From contig JAURJT010000045.1 in NCBI GenBank assembly GCA_030832095.1, forward strand, positions 21,112 to 85,111: DNA of 64,000 nt, written 5' to 3'. The position numbers were made by a program, and so were the translations under genes. Position 1 is the first letter of the stretch; each line of letters opens with the position of its first letter. Under the pieces are notes generated by a model. That model searched no databases, was not told where the DNA came from, and saw only the letters and a list, made by a program, of their open reading frames with translations. Positions 51,342 through 59,750 of this stretch are shown here, in pieces. This stretch comes from Gammaproteobacteria bacterium (GTDB taxonomy: Bacteria > Pseudomonadota > Gammaproteobacteria > Burkholderiales > Burkholderiaceae_B).

Positions 51342-52289
51342 ATGGCTAACACCAAACCGCTTAAGCCCATCAATATTGCCAAGCGCTACAAACACATCAA
51401 ACCAGTGCCGCGCATGCCAAATTTTGCAGCCTGGATCGAAGGCGTCGATCTGACCAAGCCGCTGAGCGAGCCGGTCAAGCAAGAGCTGCGTCAGGCGTTG
51501 TGGGATTTTGAGGTGATTTTTTTTAAACCTCAAATTTTGACACCAAAGCAACACGTTGCACTGGCTGGAGTATTTGGCCCAAGCTCTGATGGATCATATT
51601 TTGAGCGCAACGCGCAAGCGCCCGAGCTTGAGATGATTGTGTTTGACGAAAAGCGTCCGCCAACCATCGACAGTTGGCACACCGATATCAGCTGGAAAGA
51701 GCAGCCGCCGCTTGGTACTGCAATTCAAATTACCGTGACACCACCGGCTGGCGGGAACACCTGCTGGATCAGCACGACAAAAGCGTACGAATGGTTGTCG
51801 CCCGCGATGCAAAAGTATTTAGAGACCTTGAGTGCTGTCCATACTTGGGAGATCGCTAGTTTTAGGGACTCGTTGGCGAAGAAGGGTGATGAGGCCTTAT
51901 TCGCAGCGCTTCGGGAGTTTAAACCCGTCACTCACCCAGTCATTCGTAAGAACGCTGACTCAGGTCGAAAATATATTTACGTGAACTCTGGCTTCACTAA
52001 AAAAATCGTTGGTGTCGATCGCCATGAGGCCGATGGTATGTTGAGGTTCTTGTTTGATTGGTTTAAGCGCCCCGAGTTTATGGTGCATCACCAATGGGAG
52101 ACCAATGGCATTGCGATTTGGGATAACCGCTCGACGCAGCATTACGCGCTAGCAGATTATTGGCCTCACTTGCGCGTCAATCAACGCGTGACCTTCGATG
52201 ATCCGCGCAGCGTCGCACAAAAATCTAAAGGTGTTAAACAAGCAGCGAAAGAAAAAGCGCGTACCAAAAAAATTCTGGCTGGAGTCTAA
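51342..52289 (+). CDS. TauD/TfdA-family Fe(II)/2-oxoglutarate-dependent dioxygenase
   Basis: 315 residues. The triad is H113 and D115 in SWHTDISW with the distal H267 in STQHYALADYW, and arginines in LRVNQRVTF would bind 2-oxoglutarate. N- and C-terminal lysine-rich extensions (KPLKPINIAKRYK and a tail with repeated Lys) are longer than in the other two dioxygenases. WDFEVIFFKPQILTPKQHVAL is the typical TauD early motif. It starts an operon with the Bug receptor three bases downstream, under probable LysR control. The substrate is unknown. Confidence 0.92.
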   Translation: MANTKPLKPINIAKRYKHIKPVPRMPNFAAWIEGVDLTKPLSEPVKQELRQALWDFEVIFFKPQILTPKQHVALAGVFGPSSDGSYFERNAQAPELEMIVFDEKRPPTIDSWHTDISWKEQPPLGTAIQITVTPPAGGNTCWISTTKAYEWLSPAMQKYLETLSAVHTWEIASFRDSLAKKGDEALFAALREFKPVTHPVIRKNADSGRKYIYVNSGFTKKIVGVDRHEADGMLRFLFDWFKRPEFMVHHQWETNGIAIWDNRSTQHYALADYWPHLRVNQRVTFDDPRSVAQKSKGVKQAAKEKARTKKILAGV

Positions 52290-52292
52290 AAA

Positions 52293-53285
52293 ATGGTCAG
52301 CAAAAGAGTATCCAAAGCATTTCAAGTGGCACTGGTGATGTTATGTGGTTTGCTTGCGCAGACTGTTTGGGCGCAAAACAGTAGCTCGTATCCAGAGCGA
52401 CCAGTACGTCTGTTAGTGGGGTTTCAAGCAGGGGCGGCGACGGACACCTTAGCTCGGATTCTTGGACAACACTTGAGCGAACGCTTAAAACAGACCTTTG
52501 TGATTGAAAATAAGCCAGGTGCTGCGACACGCATTGCCATGGAGACTTTGAGCAAGGCGAGCCCCGATGGTTATACGCTCGCCGTGGCGAACGCTGTGGC
52601 AACGGTGTTTCCGACTATGTTTGCTGGAATGTCCTTTGAGCCTAATAAAGATTTCGTACCGATCACCTTGTTAGGTCGTTCACCGTCTTTTGTGGCGGTG
52701 AAAGCAAGTTTGCCGGTCACAACCTATCAAGAGTTTGTCGCCTTTGCCAAGGGTGCAAACCTAGCCTTCGGCCATCCAGGCAATGGAACGAACCCACACG
52801 TGGCGGGCGTAGCGCTGGGCAAAGCTCTTGGAATTGATTTGGTAGAAGTCCCCTTCAAAGGTAATCAACCCGTGGCGGCAGCGATGGCCTCAGGTGAAAT
52901 TGACTATGCCATGCTTGAGTACGAGTCGGCCCGGCCCTTGGTCGAGCGTGGTGCCATCAGGTTGTTGGCGGTGACTGAGCCTAAGCGCTACTCGCTGCGT
53001 CCCGCCATTCCGACCGGACGCGAATTTGGAATTCCTCCTGTGATTGAGGGCTTGACGCCGTGGTTTATTCTGTTGGCACCGCCTGGCGTATCACCGTCGG
53101 TTGTGGCGCTTTTGAATCGGGAGGCACGTGTGGTATTAGCGATGCCCGAGGTGCAAGAGCGCTTATTGAAGATAGGCATCGAAGCTGAGTCGAGCACTGC
53201 GCTCGAGGCCTCGGCTTATTTTATGGCTCACCGCGCAAAGATGAATACCTTGCTTGAGCAACTGCAAATCTCGGTTAAAAACTAA
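52293..53285 (+). CDS. Bug/TctC-type periplasmic solute-binding protein
   Basis: 330 residues. Signal peptide: residues 1-28 (KAFQVALVMLCGLLAQTVWA, then QNS). Signature: PVRLLVGFQAGAATDTLARIL, with the ligand loop as QAGAATD, then ENKPGAATRIAMETLSKASPDGYT and VPFKGNQPVAAAMASGEIDYAM. The hinge WFILLAPPGVSP is conserved. The start is three bases after the dioxygenase stop, so the two are translationally linked, the tightest of the three receptor/dioxygenase pairs here. Regulated with it by the divergent LysR protein (inference). Confidence 0.92.
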   Translation: MVSKRVSKAFQVALVMLCGLLAQTVWAQNSSSYPERPVRLLVGFQAGAATDTLARILGQHLSERLKQTFVIENKPGAATRIAMETLSKASPDGYTLAVANAVATVFPTMFAGMSFEPNKDFVPITLLGRSPSFVAVKASLPVTTYQEFVAFAKGANLAFGHPGNGTNPHVAGVALGKALGIDLVEVPFKGNQPVAAAMASGEIDYAMLEYESARPLVERGAIRLLAVTEPKRYSLRPAIPTGREFGIPPVIEGLTPWFILLAPPGVSPSVVALLNREARVVLAMPEVQERLLKIGIEAESSTALEASAYFMAHRAKMNTLLEQLQISVKN

Positions 53286-53331
53286 GATTAAGCAGTTTTA
53301 ATTTTCAGGGTGGTGATGGTCTGTTCCAGAC

Positions 53332-53967
53332 CTAGCGCGAGTAATACGGCTTCTGTCCAGACTGATGGTCGGTCACATCAATAATTGCGGTGATCTCTGG
53401 TGCGGCGCGTTTGACCATGACTTCAAAGCCTTGTTTGAGCGTGGCCTCAGACGAGGCGCAGCCTTGACAGCCACCGCTCATGCGCACGTAGAGTTGACCC
53501 TCGCGTAGATCGACAATTGAGATCGCGCCACCATGGCTCGCAATCGAGCGGTTGACTTCCCGATCAAGAATGTCTTGAACAATCTCACGTACCACCTCAG
53601 TTGAGCGCCCCTGTGCTTGAGCGGCGACAGCTGTTGCAAGCACTGCCGGCACACCAGATAACAATTGAGTTCGGATGGCTGCGCCGATCGCAGCCTTCAA
53701 GGTTTGCCATGACGTATCGGCTGACTTGCTAACAGATACTGTGTTGTCGGCAATTAATACAGAGGCGACCCCCGGTAGTGTAAAGAGCGTTGCCGCCAAG
53801 GGGGCGCTTGCCGCTTGCGACGTATCTGCAAAGAAAAATGGCCCGCCCGCTTGGACGATGGTGCTGACTGTAAATTTACAAGTATCCGGATCTGCGATCG
53901 CAGTTTCAGCCTTGATCGTAATCGGAGCCTGAACCTGCGTTGAGTGCAGGGCGCTGGTGTTAGACAT
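53332..53967 (-). CDS. Nfu-type Fe-S carrier protein
   Basis: 211 residues from the ATG at 53967, which overlaps the stop of the Mrp gene by eight bases; the longer frame reads only through that gene. An N-terminal Nfu-N-like domain (about 14-98) is followed by a linker and a NifU C-terminal domain (about 123-205) with the cluster-binding C167-x-x-C170 in MSGGCQGCASS. Such proteins carry 4Fe-4S clusters to target enzymes. Overlap with the Mrp/ApbC-type ATPase gene supports a joint role in cluster delivery, useful for the cytochrome- and flavin-rich neighbourhood. Confidence 0.85.
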   Translation of the reverse strand: MSNTSALHSTQVQAPITIKAETAIADPDTCKFTVSTIVQAGGPFFFADTSQAASAPLAATLFTLPGVASVLIADNTVSVSKSADTSWQTLKAAIGAAIRTQLLSGVPAVLATAVAAQAQGRSTEVVREIVQDILDREVNRSIASHGGAISIVDLREGQLYVRMSGGCQGCASSEATLKQGFEVMVKRAAPEITAIIDVTDHQSGQKPYYSR

Positions 53968-55201
53968 CTTCAGACCGATTTGCTGCCGCTTCATCTGCAA
54001 ATTTTCTGAGCCTCGTAAACGCATGAATGCCGCTGTTGTGACCATCGTTCCAGTCAAAGCCAATTGCATAGTTACCGACACTCATGATCTTCTTGGGCGC
54101 AACATCAGCGCGTACGGTTTTGGGATCCAGTAAGGGGCGACCACTCATCTCTTCGACGCACAGTGCGCACTGGCAGGCCAAGCGTAAATCGCGTACGTCA
54201 AAATCTGATTGCACGCCGTCTTCCCACAAAACCGTGAGCGTGCGCGCGTCGCGCTTACGCATGCCGATGGGGGTGTCGGTTGCGCCGTTCTTGTGCACCT
54301 CATTGGCCAACCACTCGGGGGCGCCGGTGTTCGCTTCAAAGTCCCACATAAACGGTTTCAGTACCGTAGCGGTGTTGCGCATCGCTTGAACGAGTTGCGC
54401 GGCGATTGAGGTGTATACCTGTGCGCTGGCTGATTGCGGCAGGCCAGCCACAATCGGGCGACCCTCATCGCCACAGGCAACCACCTCGCTGGCGAGCGGC
54501 AGGGCACCTAAAAATGGCACCTCAAGCTCTTGGCTCATTTTTTCGCCACCGCCATGTCTAAAGATGTCGGTAGTTTCGCCGCAGTGTGGGCAGGTGAAGG
54601 TGCGCATGTTTTCGATAATGCCCAAAATCGGCACGTGCACCTTTTGAAACATGCGTAAGCCACGGCGTGCGATTTTTAAACTCACTGCCTGCGGCGTGGT
54701 CACAATGACAACGCCCGATAACGGCGTGCTTTGCGCGATCGTGAGTTGTGTATCGCCAGTACCGGGCGGCAGATCAAGGATCAAGTAATCTAAGTTGCCC
54801 CATTCGACGCCTGCAGTAAACAGTCGCAGGTACTTAGTCACCATTGGGCCGCGTAACACGGCCGGCGTATCGTCGCCGGTGAACATTGCCATGGACACCA
54901 CTTTGAGCCCAAAGCGTTGAGCGGGGATCATCTTGCCTTCGGCTGTCATGGCCGGTTGGCCGCTTGTATTGATGCCAAGCATGCCGCAAATACTGGGGCC
55001 CAAAATATCAGCATCGACTAAGCCAACATTGGCACCCGTCTGTTGTAACGCGAGGGCAAGATTGGTGCTGACCGTTGATTTACCAACACCGCCTTTACCG
55101 CTGCCCACAGCAATAATGTGTCGAATGCCAGGCAGTTTTTCAGGGCCTTGAGGTTGAGGTTGGCCTTGAGGTTGGCTTAAGTCGGTATGAGTGGCTTGCA
55201 T
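53960..55201 (-). CDS. Mrp/ApbC-family Fe-S carrier ATPase fused to a DUF971 domain
   Basis: 413 residues. The P-loop NTPase core runs from about 25 to 280, with deviant Walker A GSGKGGVGKST (33-43), VDADILGPS, LDLPPGTGDTQL and the CxxC of TCPHCGE (C204, C207), the cluster site in Mrp/ApbC proteins. The usual N-terminal DUF59 domain is missing; a Gln/Pro-rich lead of 22 residues takes its place. At the C-terminus (about 313-400) there is a DUF971/GBBH-like N-terminal domain with cysteines in ACQCALC. This suggests an added zinc or Fe-S interaction module. The Nfu gene overlaps downstream by eight bases. Confidence 0.88.
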   Translation of the reverse strand: MQATHTDLSQPQGQPQPQGPEKLPGIRHIIAVGSGKGGVGKSTVSTNLALALQQTGANVGLVDADILGPSICGMLGINTSGQPAMTAEGKMIPAQRFGLKVVSMAMFTGDDTPAVLRGPMVTKYLRLFTAGVEWGNLDYLILDLPPGTGDTQLTIAQSTPLSGVVIVTTPQAVSLKIARRGLRMFQKVHVPILGIIENMRTFTCPHCGETTDIFRHGGGEKMSQELEVPFLGALPLASEVVACGDEGRPIVAGLPQSASAQVYTSIAAQLVQAMRNTATVLKPFMWDFEANTGAPEWLANEVHKNGATDTPIGMRKRDARTLTVLWEDGVQSDFDVRDLRLACQCALCVEEMSGRPLLDPKTVRADVAPKKIMSVGNYAIGFDWNDGHNSGIHAFTRLRKFADEAAANRSEDV

Positions 55202-55364
55202 GACAGAGTGAATCCTTAGCGATTGATAGGTCTATGATAAATAGCCCAGTAAATTAGTCAAGAATATACCTCAGGAACCGAAGGCTATTGAGGTGGAGTG
55301 TTGGTCGGTGGTAGTTAGTGATCGCGAGGAGCTTGAGCATGTTTAGGCACGCCACGCCATCCTT

Positions 55365-56711
55365 TTAGGCCAATAGCCATTTTAGGCATACGCCAAGCAG
55401 TCCACAGACAATAATCACGTGAATCACATTGCTCTGGTACTTGAAGAGCGCCACCCCCGCAGCCACTGCGATTAGGGCGGAAGGCCAGTCAAAGAGGCCT
55501 TGCAAGCCATTTGGCCACAACACGTGATAACCAAAGAAGACGGCCAGATTCAAAATGACCCCGACCACCGCAGCGGTGATGGCGGTCAAGGGTGCCGTGA
55601 AGCGAAGATTATTGTGCGTGGTCTCAATCAATGGGCCACCGGCAAAGATAAATAAAAATGAAGGTAAAAAAGTAAACCAAGTGACTAAGCAAGCCGCAAC
55701 AGCGCCTGCTAAGAAAAGACTGTCTGGGCCAAATAGCGCTTTCGCGTAGCCGCCAATAAAGGCAACAAAGGCGACCACCATGATGAGGGGCCCAGGTGTT
55801 GTTTCGCCCAAGGCCAGACCATCAATCATTTGTGAGGGGGTAGCCCAGCCGAAGGTCTCGACTGCGCCCTGATACACGTAGGGCAGCACGGCATAGGCGC
55901 CACCAAAGGTCAGCAGAGCTGCCTTGGTAAAGAACCAACTCATTTGGGTGAGGGTGTGATCCCAACCAAAGTGCCAGCTTAAATAGCCCATCGGGATGAC
56001 CCAAAGTGCTGCACCAACCAGCAACACCTGAAACAGCCGAGTCCACTTAAACAACGCGTGCGCAGGTGTCGGGGTGTTGTCATCAATCAAGGCTTCGCCC
56101 TGGCTTTGTTTTGCTTGCGTGTGGCTGGCAGCGGTACTGAACAATTCTGGTTTGTAGTGACCGCCGACCATACCAATGACCGCCGCACTCAGTACGATGA
56201 GTGGAAACGGTAGCTCAAGCATAAAAATTGCAACAAAACTTGCGGCCGCGATCGCCCACAACAGCTTATTTTTTAACGCACGTGAACCAATACGATATGC
56301 GGCTTGAACAACAATGGCCGTCACAGCGGGCTTGATGCCATAAAACAATCCCGCCACAACTGAGACCTCGCCGTAAGCGATATAGATCCAAGACAGTGTG
56401 ATGAGCAGAAACAACGAGGGTAAGACAAATAAAACGCCTGCGACGACGCCGCCGCGTGTTCGATGCATCAACCAACCGAGGTAGGTTGCGAGTTGTTGGG
56501 CCTCGGGCCCTGGCAGCACCATGCAGTAGTTCAGGGCATGCAAAAAACGCTTTTCAGAAATCCAGCGTCGCTTGACGACAAGCTCTTGATGCATCAACGC
56601 GATCTGCCCCGCGGGGCCACCAAAACTCAAAAAACCGAGCTTGAACCAAAAGCCAAAGGCCTGCCAGAAACTGACCTGGGTAACGTGAGGGCTAGTAACA
56701 GTTTGCAACAC
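55365..56711 (-). CDS. chrA: ChrA-type chromate transporter (CHR family)
   Basis: 448 residues, the long two-domain (N- plus C-terminal CHR) form with about 10-12 membrane segments. The N-terminal repeat has FWFKLGFLSFGGPAGQIALMH and LNYCMVLPGPEAQQLATYLG; the second has FFTKAALLTFGGAYAVLPY and ALGETTPGPLIMV. These paired FGG and PGP motifs define ChrA. It exports chromate in resistant strains; many chromosomal members have no proven chromate role and sulfate-like anions are possible. It is monocistronic, with no chrB nearby. Confidence 0.92.
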   Translation of the reverse strand: MLQTVTSPHVTQVSFWQAFGFWFKLGFLSFGGPAGQIALMHQELVVKRRWISEKRFLHALNYCMVLPGPEAQQLATYLGWLMHRTRGGVVAGVLFVLPSLFLLITLSWIYIAYGEVSVVAGLFYGIKPAVTAIVVQAAYRIGSRALKNKLLWAIAAASFVAIFMLELPFPLIVLSAAVIGMVGGHYKPELFSTAASHTQAKQSQGEALIDDNTPTPAHALFKWTRLFQVLLVGAALWVIPMGYLSWHFGWDHTLTQMSWFFTKAALLTFGGAYAVLPYVYQGAVETFGWATPSQMIDGLALGETTPGPLIMVVAFVAFIGGYAKALFGPDSLFLAGAVAACLVTWFTFLPSFLFIFAGGPLIETTHNNLRFTAPLTAITAAVVGVILNLAVFFGYHVLWPNGLQGLFDWPSALIAVAAGVALFKYQSNVIHVIIVCGLLGVCLKWLLA

Positions 56712-56771
56712 GCGAGCCTTGTGAGATTGTCTTTAGCAAAAGCAGGCTGAAAAGGTGCCGAGAGTGATCAT

Positions 56772-57056
56772 CTACACCGCGTGCTTTCGTGCCACCCAAA
56801 ATGTTGCGCCCTCTGAGCCGTAGCGCTCAGCATGTGGCTCGTGTTGTTGCATCTCAAAGGTGCCACCCACAGTTAAATGTCGTGTTTCGCCGCGACAGGT
56901 CATCCACATTTCGCCCTGTGTGACGATCGCCTGTACGCTAAAAGGGTGTGTATGAGTCGGCACGACAGTATCCGCGGCCCAAGTGCGTTCAAGCACCTCG
57001 TCAAAGCCGGCGTCGAGAGATTGTTTTTTGAAGTGATCAAAGTTTAGAGTGTTCAT
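56772..57056 (-). CDS. Small cupin-domain protein
   Basis: 94 residues, one cupin barrel. Motif 1 is VVPTHTHPFSVQAIVTQGEMWM with two histidines before the glycine, and motif 2 ends in QHEPHAERYGSEGATF with two more. It is predicted to bind a metal and could act as an enzyme or small-molecule sensor; nothing specific can be said. It stands alone on the minus strand downstream of the aldehyde dehydrogenase (127 bases) and may belong to that transcript. Confidence 0.7.
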   Translation of the reverse strand: MNTLNFDHFKKQSLDAGFDEVLERTWAADTVVPTHTHPFSVQAIVTQGEMWMTCRGETRHLTVGGTFEMQQHEPHAERYGSEGATFWVARKHAV

Positions 57057-57182
57057 GTTTGTTCAAGTGAATAAGCATTGAAGGTAAGGCGAGGTAAGTG
57101 AAGGTCTTGTGCGTATCATAGGACAGAATGCCGGGGTAAAGCTATCCGGCAAGAGCCTGAATTTCGTAAACATCAAATAGTG

Positions 57183-58709
57183 TTAACGACTGGTTGGCGC
57201 GTACCCAAAGGGCTGTGCAGGATTCGCAGCCGTCTCTACCCAGACACTCTTGACTTGAGTATATTCGGCAAGTGCATCGACGCCGCTCGAGCGGCCATAG
57301 CCGCTCGCATCGTAGCCTCCGAACGGTGAGGCGACATTGATCACTTTGTACATATTGATCCAGAAGGTACCCGCTTTGACTTGCGAGGCGACCCGAAAGC
57401 CGCGTCCTGTGTCCTTGGTCCACACCGCTCCGGCAAGCCCAAAGTCGCTATCGTTCGCAATGCGAACGGCATCATCCTCAGTATCAAATGGAATCGCGAC
57501 GACGACGGGCCCAAAAATTTCGGTTCGAGCAACATCCATCGAATTGGTGACGTTTTTCAGCACGGTGGGGCGAACAAAAAATCCCTTTTTCTGATCAGCT
57601 GCGACCTGTGTATCGCCAACGATCTGCGCACCTTCTTTCAACCCGCGCTCAATCATATTGTTGACATGATTGAATTGAGTCGCATTTTGAATTGGCCCAA
57701 TTTCGGTATCGGGTGAAGAGGGTTCACCCAAACGAATTTTGCTCGCACCCTCTGCCACCATTTGTACAAAACGATCGTAGATGCTGCGTTGTATGAGTAG
57801 ACGTGAGCCTGCTACGCAGCTTTGTCCGGCGCTCCCGAAAATGGCTGACTGTGCACCCATACAGGCACGATCAAGGTCTGCATCCTCAAACACAATGTTG
57901 GCTGATTTGCCGCCAAGTTCGAGTACGCAAGGGATGCCACGTGTGGCCGCGGCCGCCGCAATCTTTCTGCCTGTTGCCGGTGAGCCTACAAACACCACTT
58001 TTTTTATTGCAGGCTGGCTCAAGGCCGCCTGACCAATCGTGTGGCCATAGCCCACCAGAATGTTGACAACCCCTTTCGGGATACCAGCTTGTTCAATCAG
58101 TTTTGCCACCACTAGAGAGCTTAAGGGCGTGAGTTCAGACGGTTTGAGTAATACGGCATTACCCATGCAAATAGCGGGTGCAATTTGCCAGCCGCAGGTA
58201 AACAAGGGTGCATTCCAAGGGGTAATCTGCAAGACAACCCCCATCGGCTCGCGGCGCGTGTAATTTAAGTGACCGCTCGGCACGGGGATGACGTTGCCAT
58301 ATAGCTTATCTGTCCAGCCGCCGTAATATTCAAACATTTCGGCAACACGTAGTGCCTCACCGCGACAGTCGCGAATAGGCTTACCTGCAGAGATCGACTC
58401 GAGTTGCGCAATGTGCTCAATATTCGCACGCAAAACACGGCCCGCTTCTTGCATTAGCCGCCCACGCTCAGCATGACTGAGCGCCGCCCACGTTTTTTGG
58501 CCAGCAAGAGCAGCGTCACAGGCTTGTGTTGCGATCTCGGTGCCGGCGTCTTTATAGGTGAAAAACAAATCGTCTGTTGCGGGGTTGATAAGAGATATGT
58601 CGGCGCCGGATCCTGCCTGCAATTCGCCCTTGATATAAGAGCCAATGACACCCGTTGGAAAAAAGTGTCGATAGGCAGCAAGCAACGCTTCGGTTTGAGT
58701 TGTGTTCAT
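57183..58709 (-). CDS. NAD(P)-dependent aldehyde dehydrogenase
   Basis: 508 residues from the ATG at 58709 (the frame is open 24 codons further without support). The ALDH fold is complete: PWNAPLFTCGWQIAPAICMGNAVLLKPSE for cofactor binding, E264 in VLELGGKSANIVF as general base and C298 in GSAGQSCVAG as nucleophile. The C-terminal PFGGYDASGYGRSSG is the usual one. It oxidises an aldehyde, possibly betaine-aldehyde-like or semialdehyde, to the acid. It follows the hydroxyisobutyrate-dehydrogenase-like gene on the same strand by 72 bases, a natural partnership of alcohol and aldehyde oxidation. Confidence 0.93.
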   Translation of the reverse strand: MNTTQTEALLAAYRHFFPTGVIGSYIKGELQAGSGADISLINPATDDLFFTYKDAGTEIATQACDAALAGQKTWAALSHAERGRLMQEAGRVLRANIEHIAQLESISAGKPIRDCRGEALRVAEMFEYYGGWTDKLYGNVIPVPSGHLNYTRREPMGVVLQITPWNAPLFTCGWQIAPAICMGNAVLLKPSELTPLSSLVVAKLIEQAGIPKGVVNILVGYGHTIGQAALSQPAIKKVVFVGSPATGRKIAAAAATRGIPCVLELGGKSANIVFEDADLDRACMGAQSAIFGSAGQSCVAGSRLLIQRSIYDRFVQMVAEGASKIRLGEPSSPDTEIGPIQNATQFNHVNNMIERGLKEGAQIVGDTQVAADQKKGFFVRPTVLKNVTNSMDVARTEIFGPVVVAIPFDTEDDAVRIANDSDFGLAGAVWTKDTGRGFRVASQVKAGTFWINMYKVINVASPFGGYDASGYGRSSGVDALAEYTQVKSVWVETAANPAQPFGYAPTSR

Positions 58710-58781
58710 ATTCGATGTTTTAAAAAGTCTGGCTCGATTGCCCAAGAAATCGTGCCGCCTATTAAAAGGCGAGCAGCTCAA

Positions 58782-59651
58782 CTACTGACGCGTACCAAGT
58801 TCGACGATGCGGTTGAAATCCTCAGTGTCTTCAATGGTGTCTGCACTTTTGGCCCAAAGCTCAGCGACTTTGCCCGCTAACGGTAAGTCGAGCTCAAGCG
58901 CTTGAATCAGGTCTTGCGAAAGCCGGACATCTTTTCGCATCAGCTTCATCGTAAAGCCAGAGTCAAATTTGTCGTTCATGATCCAAGTTGGGTAGTTGAG
59001 TTCGGTGACAAAACTACGACCTGAGCCGGCGTTGATGCCTTGCAATAGTTGCTCGGTGGGCACGCCGGCTTTTGCGGCCATTCTGGTGACTTCACCTGCG
59101 ATCAGCAGATGGGCTGCAGCAAACAAGTTATTTGCGATCTTTGCAACATGCCCTGCACCGACATCGCCCACATGCACACGCTTGCCTGTCATGGTGCTCA
59201 GAACCGGTTCGGCACGTTCAAGGTTTTTAGTCGAAGCACCGATCACCATCGCCATCGTGCCGGTAATAGCGCCTTTAGGGCCACCACTAACAGGGGCGTC
59301 CATGAACTCCATCCCCACTTCGTTTAGCTTGATAAGCATGCGACGCGTGGTGTCGGGATGAGAAGTGGAGGTATCGATGACTAAGACGCCTGCGCGTGCG
59401 TGTTCGATGATGCCACCAGCTCCTGAGATGACCTCTTCAACAATCGCTGCCGTGGGTAACGACAGAAATACCATGTCGCAGGCTGCGATGACTTCGCCGA
59501 TTGTTTGACGCACGGCGATGCCTTCTTTGGCAAGCGCCTCGAGGGTTGCAGCGAGAGCGTCTGTTCCGATTACCTCAAAGCCGCCACGCTTGAGTGTCAA
59601 CGCCATGCCTCGACCCATATTCCCCAAGCCGATTATGCCAATTTTTTTCAT
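58782..59651 (-). CDS. 3-hydroxyisobutyrate dehydrogenase-like beta-hydroxyacid dehydrogenase
   Basis: 289 residues. The Rossmann motif GLGNMGRGM opens the chain. DAPVSGGPKGAITGT (118-132) is the substrate-binding signature, and the catalytic lysine is K171 in AKIANNLF. Family members (MmsB, GarR, tartronate semialdehyde reductase) convert beta-hydroxyacids and semialdehydes. The exact substrate is open, but the next gene on the strand is an aldehyde dehydrogenase, so the semialdehyde produced may be oxidised further. It is 99 bases downstream of the acyl-CoA ligase gene. Confidence 0.9.
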   Translation of the reverse strand: MKKIGIIGLGNMGRGMALTLKRGGFEVIGTDALAATLEALAKEGIAVRQTIGEVIAACDMVFLSLPTAAIVEEVISGAGGIIEHARAGVLVIDTSTSHPDTTRRMLIKLNEVGMEFMDAPVSGGPKGAITGTMAMVIGASTKNLERAEPVLSTMTGKRVHVGDVGAGHVAKIANNLFAAAHLLIAGEVTRMAAKAGVPTEQLLQGINAGSGRSFVTELNYPTWIMNDKFDSGFTMKLMRKDVRLSQDLIQALELDLPLAGKVAELWAKSADTIEDTEDFNRIVELGTRQ

Positions 59652-59750
59652 TGTTGGTCACCCCATTTGCAAGAACATCAGTGAGTCTAAGCGTGCGCTT
59701 AAACGATACAAGTGTTTGATCAATATTTGTCGGACGGTACTCTTGCCGAA

